64,000 nt of DNA, taken from positions 116,496,623 through 116,560,622 of the forward strand of contig NC_088202.1 of assembly GCF_037126465.1 (NCBI RefSeq), read 5' to 3'. Positions 58,640-64,000 of this stretch are shown piece by piece (within the stretch, counting starts at the first letter, position 1; the number at the start of each line of letters is the position of its first letter). The position numbers and the translations under genes were made by a program. Source of the stretch: Ornithodoros turicata (Eukaryota > Arthropoda > Arachnida > Ixodida > Argasidae). Below the pieces are notes generated by a model. It did not search any database and was not told where the DNA came from. It saw nothing but the letters and a program-made list of their open reading frames with translations.

Positions 58640-59440
58640 TGAAAAGAAAATACAGGGTAGAGACATACACAAATGTATCGGCGACTCCGTACACAATGTA
58701 CGATGCGTGCTTTTGGCGTAGACAGGTTCCTATGATAGGTACAAGGATTTGAGTAATGGGAAATGCTGGAGGGACGGTGTCCCGTAAGATTGCCTCAGAA
58801 GAAGGGTTTGTCTTGACGTAATGGGCCTTCGAGCTATCCCCAGTTTCTAGCTCTGCCAACGAGCAAGATGTTAGTCGCGTGTTTTCTCACAAGCTCTGTA
58901 TTCAGAACGACGTGTATAGGAACGGAAAATGACACAGGAAGAACAATGAAAAGCGCTAACCACAGATTCACACAATCACATCGTCACTTATGACTTTCAG
59001 TACTTGCTTCGCGTGGTCACGTGTTTGCTAGAAATCACGCCACATCAATTATGCAATGCGTGTGCTCGTCAGTAAACGAGGAAAGACACGGAAACATCGC
59101 ACACGTAGGACGCGTTAAAAGAAGAAAGTCCGGGCTGACACGAACTGGCGAAGCATAAATACATGAAATGCAGACAACAGTGGTAGGGAAAGTTGCAAAA
59201 ATGAAAGTTATTTTGCTCTGAGATAAGCAATTTAGACTGGCGCTAAATAAAAGTTAAGAAGAATACAGAGGCTCTGTCGTTTTTTTTTCTTCTTCTTCTT
59301 CTGTGTGTGCGTTTGTGTATTTATTAGTTAATGTGTGTACGTGTTCCGCATATATTTAACGGAATTCCGAGAGAATTACTGTACTTAACTAATCCCCGTA
59401 GAACACTTCAGCATATCAATATAACTTCTTCTGAAGAACG

Positions 59441-59471
<31 letters not shown>

Positions 59472-60065
59472 CTGTATCCTGTATCATCGAAATAGTGTTA
59501 AGGTGTTGTGTCTGTGTTGCATCCATGTATCTTGAGGGTCATTGATGTATCTCCTTATTTATTTATTTTTATTTTATGCATAAGTCTGCTAATTCGACAC
59601 TTCGTACAGCAATGGTGCAACTTTGTAACATGAACATGCCACGCTGACGGTCTGGAGTGGCCAAGAAGCCTTTCAGGCTTAGGCCACCCATGTCAAATAA
59701 TAATGGACGTTGTAAGTTACAATACGACGTTATATTAGATAACCCGGATAAGCATGGCGGCACGATTTGATGGTGAACTCTGGAGAAAACGAAAAAAAAA
59801 AAAAGGACGAAGGTGATAAAAATGTGCACTTGGAAATATGAACCACTCGACTGACCGTTAGCGGTCATGTACAAATTGTTGCTCTGCTATACAATTATGC
59901 CATCCTTCTGTTTTCTCTATCCCACTCCTACAATAGATTTGTAGGCTAGCAGTATAAATAATCAAAGGCATCCTTTTGACTGAACATGGGCAAATATGTC
60001 ACCGAAGACGACAATACACAGTCCAGTCCTATGAAAGATAAAGCCAGAATTTATGGAATGCTTAC
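58640..60065. other. Intergenic or intronic sequence with (AT)n
   Basis: An AT dinucleotide run lies at about 59,442-59,471 and a (TTC)n run near 59,290-59,300. No second Ig-domain exon of the Beat gene could be recognised here. Confidence 0.4.
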
Positions 60066-60198
60066 AGACTCGGATCATCTTCTCGGCGAATATTGTCCGG
60101 AAGGAAGGAGCATCAGCTGAGACTTCGCATTTGTAGCTACCCTCTGAGGTGGCGTCCATTCCGCGAATAACCACACTCCCGTTGTGAGACCGCAACAT
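60066..60198 (-). CDS. beat: Beaten path (Beat) family, Ig domain exon 2
   Basis: 133-bp internal exon, phase 0 in and phase 1 out. It has an acceptor TTGTTCTCTTGACAG (ending at 60,199) and donor GTAAGC (starting at 60,065). It encodes GSVVIRGMDATSEGSYKCEV then SADAPSFRTIFAEKMIRV. The SYKC motif supplies the second disulphide cysteine of the Ig fold (Y-x-C of strand F), and CEVSADAPSF is a hallmark of the Beat family. Beat proteins are secreted or membrane-anchored neuronal Ig proteins that bind Sidestep-family receptors and, in Drosophila, control motor-axon defasciculation. The paralogue cannot be told from one domain. Confidence 0.9.
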
Positions 60199-63100
60199 CT
60201 GTCAAGAGAACAAATACATACATACAGATCCACGCGAAAGAACAAGTGTGCAGCGAGTGGCGCGAAAGGAATAGAGAGAGAGAGAGAGAGACAGAGAGTA
60301 AAGCCAGGGCGCGCGCACTTTGTGAAAGCAAGAAGCCGCGAAACAATTTGTGAAGAAGAAAGAAAAGGAGGCTTCTTGCGCAGCCTGTGCCGGCGCCCAC
60401 GTTCGTTTTTGCGAGATTGACGAGCATGGAGTCTAAGGTATCTCCCTTCTACCTCATATTAATACCTAATGTACGTGCTGTTTAGGAGTGGTATTCCAGC
60501 GATGCAACGCGGACAATAAAAATATCCAATTGAATACGATTAGAGCTCAACTTACTATCTGCTGTACGATATGTGACGAACTCGTACGAAGTACGCGTAG
60601 AGATGCGAATGCACATTCTCAAAGACATCGTCAAGTTATGTCGTCGTGAAACACCATTACATGAACGGGAGATGGCGATGGGAGATGGCGATAAAAGATG
60701 TCACGCTCTGCAATAAATAAACGATTGTCTCGTTTCAGACCATGTCCAAAGAGAATGATGATGTTAGCGAGCGAAATGCGTCTGCATAGTTTAACTCTAA
60801 TAATGCACAGTACAACAGTAAACGACGCTGGGAGGAACACATCAACACTGGCACTTCAGCGGCGTACATATCACAAATATGCGACACCGACCTCAACGGC
60901 AACGGAAATATACGCAGTATACCTATCGAGAGCTCCGGAACTCGGGAACGGGAAAACTCCCGAAAGGAGAAAAGTAAAGAGAACAAAAGAGGGTTGAAAC
61001 GAGGGGACGACAGACGGAAGAGCCGTCATCCACTTTGGACTCGGTGGGCCGATCGAAGAGCCATATCTGTTGGGATTCCTGGCATTTCTGGTGGGAATCG
61101 AAGGGCTCGCTCTCATAACATGGTTTCTGAGGCAGTCACACGGAGAGCTGATAGCTCCACTTAGTCTCGGCCTGCCTTTGTTGCCCGTTGCCCTGGAGCC
61201 GCACGCCTTACTATACGCAGCGACAACTGCACTAAAGAAATTGCAGCTGCCTTCCCCTTACAGGAGGCATTTCTTTCTACGAAAGTAATGTTCGTCTCTT
61301 GTGGGCCGTTGATCTTCTTCCGTCTTGCAAAGTGTGCCCTCTCGGCATTCCGGTGAAGCAACACACCGACTGTGGGGTACCGCATCTGTGTCTCAGACGC
61401 AGCGTATGTGCTATTGCAGTTCCACGGATAAGTGCATCCCTAATGCGTTGTACTCTAGTTCTTTTTTCTTCTTCCCCTCAAACAACTCATTTTTGCGTTC
61501 AAGAATGATCATCACATAGCCCGCTACGTACATTTGAGGTGGAAGATGCTGCCTTGTGTTCTTCAGACGTAAGCTGAAGCTTCCGTACTAAAAAGGATGG
61601 GTCTCCATCTAAGTTGTCGCATATCTTGTACATATGGTGTTTAGGGTAATGGGGCTATTACATCGCAGGATGAGGTCGCGGGGAAGCAGAAATACGAGGC
61701 GATCCAGTGGGCGTCAGAAACGTAAACGACACAAAAAAGATCTCTCTTAACGCCGTTCTATTTGTGGAGCGTGCGTACACTCTCACTTTTACGTGGGTGG
61801 TTAGTGCTATATGTTATTCTTCTCAAGTCATCCTAACGGAAATACTGGTAGAGTTCCGTGTGAAGTCGGACCAGGAAGCATGGGTCCTCAAGCAACGTAC
61901 TGGCAAAATAGACAATAAGATGCCACAACGAGCGATACAACCAGCCAGTGGCGGAAAGAGCCAAGTTTTGCACTATGAGTGCATCGCAAAGTACATAAGC
62001 GACGTTTTGGGCGTAGAGTTTCCATTGGGGGCCTATAATATAACACAACTAATTAAGTTTACTTTAATATAAAAAAAAAGGTTAATGTCAGCTGTATCAT
62101 GATATGAGTTAGCTATATATCGATCGATGCAGAGAAAGAAAATAACTTCAAGATCACACCCACGCTTTCGCTGCGGTGTTTCTGTTTCCCAAAATATACA
62201 GGAAAATTCTAAATTTTTCAGGATTTTTTTTTCTACCTTCTTTATGCGCATAAATTATGCAAGCAGATGATATCATTTTTGCGACGTTCACAGTAGGCAC
62301 ACCACGACCCAACGCACTGCAAAACCTTTCCACTGTACTAGCAGGTCACCGGGCATGCCTGTGCGTGTTTAGATTCAAATAGCCCTACGATTAATTTGTA
62401 TTAATTACATAATCCATTAATTTTAAAGGTAGACGAGGAGGGATCTGCTCTATGTCGAGTTCCTACACGGTGCTATATAGAAGTGCAATATCGACTTCGG
62501 CAACAGCCGTGTTACGAGCCATGATTTATCCAGACGCCCCCCCCCCCCCCCCCCCCCAACGCACACGCCTCCTCAACACCTCCCAGACCTTTGGAGACAC
62601 CCCCTAACTTTTTAACCTGCGCACCTCTTACAGGGTGGCCCTTGCTATTTCAGCTTTAGACACATGTGGGTAATGATACGTTAAGCTGCTATGACGTAAA
62701 TGTAATAATGACGCTCCCCCACCAGCCCCCATTTTTTTGCAACCCTCCGACGTGCTGGGTTTCTGGATAAACAACTGGTTACGGGTATTCGGCAACGACA
62801 TTTACGTGTACTTGGTTTCAACGGACAATTTGCACATACTTCAGAACAGCAACAGGAAACGGAACGGGGGCACTCGTGCAGCTTGATTTAGAGTTCCACC
62901 AACATTTGCCAATACTGTATTTGGCGCATTTCCGCAGTAAGTCGGTATAGGGTGCTCCGTGCTCCCCAAGCAGCATCCCCCCACATCTGAGGGCCAGTCA
63001 TTAGTCATCGGAACGACACAACCCACCAACGCTCCCATACTTTCGCGAGAACACGTGTGTTGAACGGACATTGACAGTTTGGCCATTCCACGCCAAATGA

Positions 63101-63840
63101 TCAAAACATGCCTCTCGACCATCACAGATATATATTTTTTTACAAAATTGCGCAGGTACAGGGCTTCGAGGGAAGAGTAGTTTCGAAGGTCTTGGTTCAA
63201 AATATATCAATATTTAAAAGTGCTCGAAGGTTGAGCCGGGTGAGAAAAGTGTACCTGACATTTTCGCGATCAATTGGTCCGTGCTTAATTCTATAACCTT
63301 CTATAAGTGATTTTTATGTCATTGGAAGATGCGACACTCTACCCTGTACACCTCATGGAAAACATGTTTCCCCTCACCCTGTAATAGGACGCGCAAAGGA
63401 CGCGATGTTTGGACTATGTTTGCAAATTTTTACCGCCTTCCTTTTAAGAAAATAAACACAGTCTTATGTTGTATGGCGTTCCAGCTGTACATGAACAAAG
63501 GTTTCGTTTTTCTCTGAGCAGTACCTTCCGCGCTAGCGACACTTGAAAACAAAAGTTTGGCAAAACTGGCGATTTTCGAGCTGGGTTTTCGGAATGTGGC
63601 GGTCCAGACAAATATAACACCGTTGTGTGACTCGATTGTAAAATGCTTTCACTAAGTCCTCCTAAGAAACTAGTAAAAACTAGGAATACAAAAGGACATC
63701 AGTGGTGGTCGAGCGGCATGTTTGGATCATTTGACGTGGGATGGCCCAGTTGGAAGTCACGAATTACACGCTGTACAGTGGCCTTTAAATCGGATAGCGC
63801 AGCAAACTGGCAGATCGAGGTACTATAGTGAGTGACTTAC
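60199..63840 (-). other. Intron of the Beat-family gene (3,642 bp)
   Basis: GT-AG intron from donor GTAAGT (63,840) to the acceptor at 60,199. It contains (GA)n at 60,271-60,292 (plus-strand sense) and a C-run at 62,537-62,557. Plus-strand frames at 61,070-61,288 and 61,707-62,072 are open but match nothing recognisable. No transposon could be bounded in it. Confidence 0.8.
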
Positions 63841-64000
63841 GTCCACTCGAATGCCGTTCACTTGGAAGTACTGCCCCGGCGGCCGGTCAGACGGCACGTA
63901 ACGGAAGAACTCGATGTCGTCCTTGTACCACTTGACCGAGTAGAGCAGGTCTCCCTCCAAGTCGTAGGCGCACTTGAGCTGCGCCTCACGTCCGACGCTC
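63841..64000 (-). CDS. beat: Beaten path (Beat) family, Ig domain exon 1 (partial)
   Basis: Exon running off the right edge of the window; 160 bp are visible. It encodes REAQLKCAYDLEGDLLYSVK, WYKDDIEFFRYVPSDRPPGQ and ends QVNGIRVD at the donor GTAAGT, phase 0. LKC supplies the first disulphide cysteine (strand B) and VKWYKD the core tryptophan (strand C); the combination YDLEGD-x-LYSVKWYKD-x-x-EF-x-RY is characteristic of the Beat family's first Ig domain. It joins to the exon at 60,198, giving a cysteine spacing of 67 residues, right for a V-type Ig. The signal peptide and 5' exons lie beyond position 64,000. The exon is clearly more GC-rich than its flanks, as expected for conserved coding DNA. 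Confidence 0.95.

Noticed and set aside
61707..62072. 121-codon plus-strand frame inside the Beat intron
   Set aside because: Open but without recognisable domain, splice context or codon bias; kept as intron sequence.

Overview
The window reads as animal nuclear DNA, most likely from a hard tick (Ixodida) or a close chelicerate relative. This is inference. The evidence is: eukaryotic splice sites, large introns, very low gene density, dense nested transposons, two tRNA-derived SINE families (one resembling the tick SINE called Ruka, from memory), and one clear arthropod host gene, an immunoglobulin-domain Beaten path (Beat) family gene read on the minus strand at the right edge. No bacterial-type operons or CRISPR arrays are seen.

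Layout, left to right. 1-3,000: a LINE RNase H domain cut in two by a short non-autonomous LTR element, whose 5' LTR is itself split by a DNA transposon; both insertions keep target-site duplications (TSDs). 4,160-4,590 and 12,724-13,040: 3' ends of one LINE family. 6,902-7,604: a TTAA-flanked short DNA transposon. 10,663-11,395: a hAT-type short element with an 8-bp TSD. 12,236-15,760: SINE copies. 16,597-20,630: a 4.03-kb TTAA-flanked, Kolobok-like DNA transposon carrying a broken THAP zinc-finger gene on the plus strand and, facing it, a two-exon reading frame with a cysteine-rich domain like the cytosolic tail of P2X7 receptors. 20,761-21,507: another hAT element. 22,887-26,740: a second copy of the short LTR family with a CR1-like LINE inside, a SINE with recognisable A and B boxes, an endonuclease fragment, and the 3' end of a Ty3/Gypsy element with a 120-bp LTR. 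27,733-31,888: a nearly complete but broken I-type LINE (endonuclease, reverse transcriptase, RNase H, zinc knuckle), interrupted by a solo LTR and by a short LINE tail. 32,327-34,009: two more short DNA elements. 37,963-38,274: a decayed hAT transposase C-terminus. 42,764-44,092: a mariner with intact terminal repeats and a broken transposase, sitting inside another LINE. 49,018-50,200: a SINE split by a very GC-rich hAT element. 50,864-50,935: a tRNA-Lys-like pseudogene ending in CCA.

58,500-64,000: the Beat-family gene. Two exons at 63,841-64,000 and 60,066-60,198 together encode most of the first Ig domain, separated by a 3.6-kb intron. A candidate terminal exon with a hydrophobic tail lies at 58,526-58,638. 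The rest of the gene lies outside the window or was not found.

The layers show relative ages: several insertions have exact empty sites, so the order LINE, then LTR element, then MITE (and SINE, then hAT) can be read directly. No transposon protein in the window appears fully intact. The most unusual object is the Kolobok-like element with its companion P2X7-tail-like gene.
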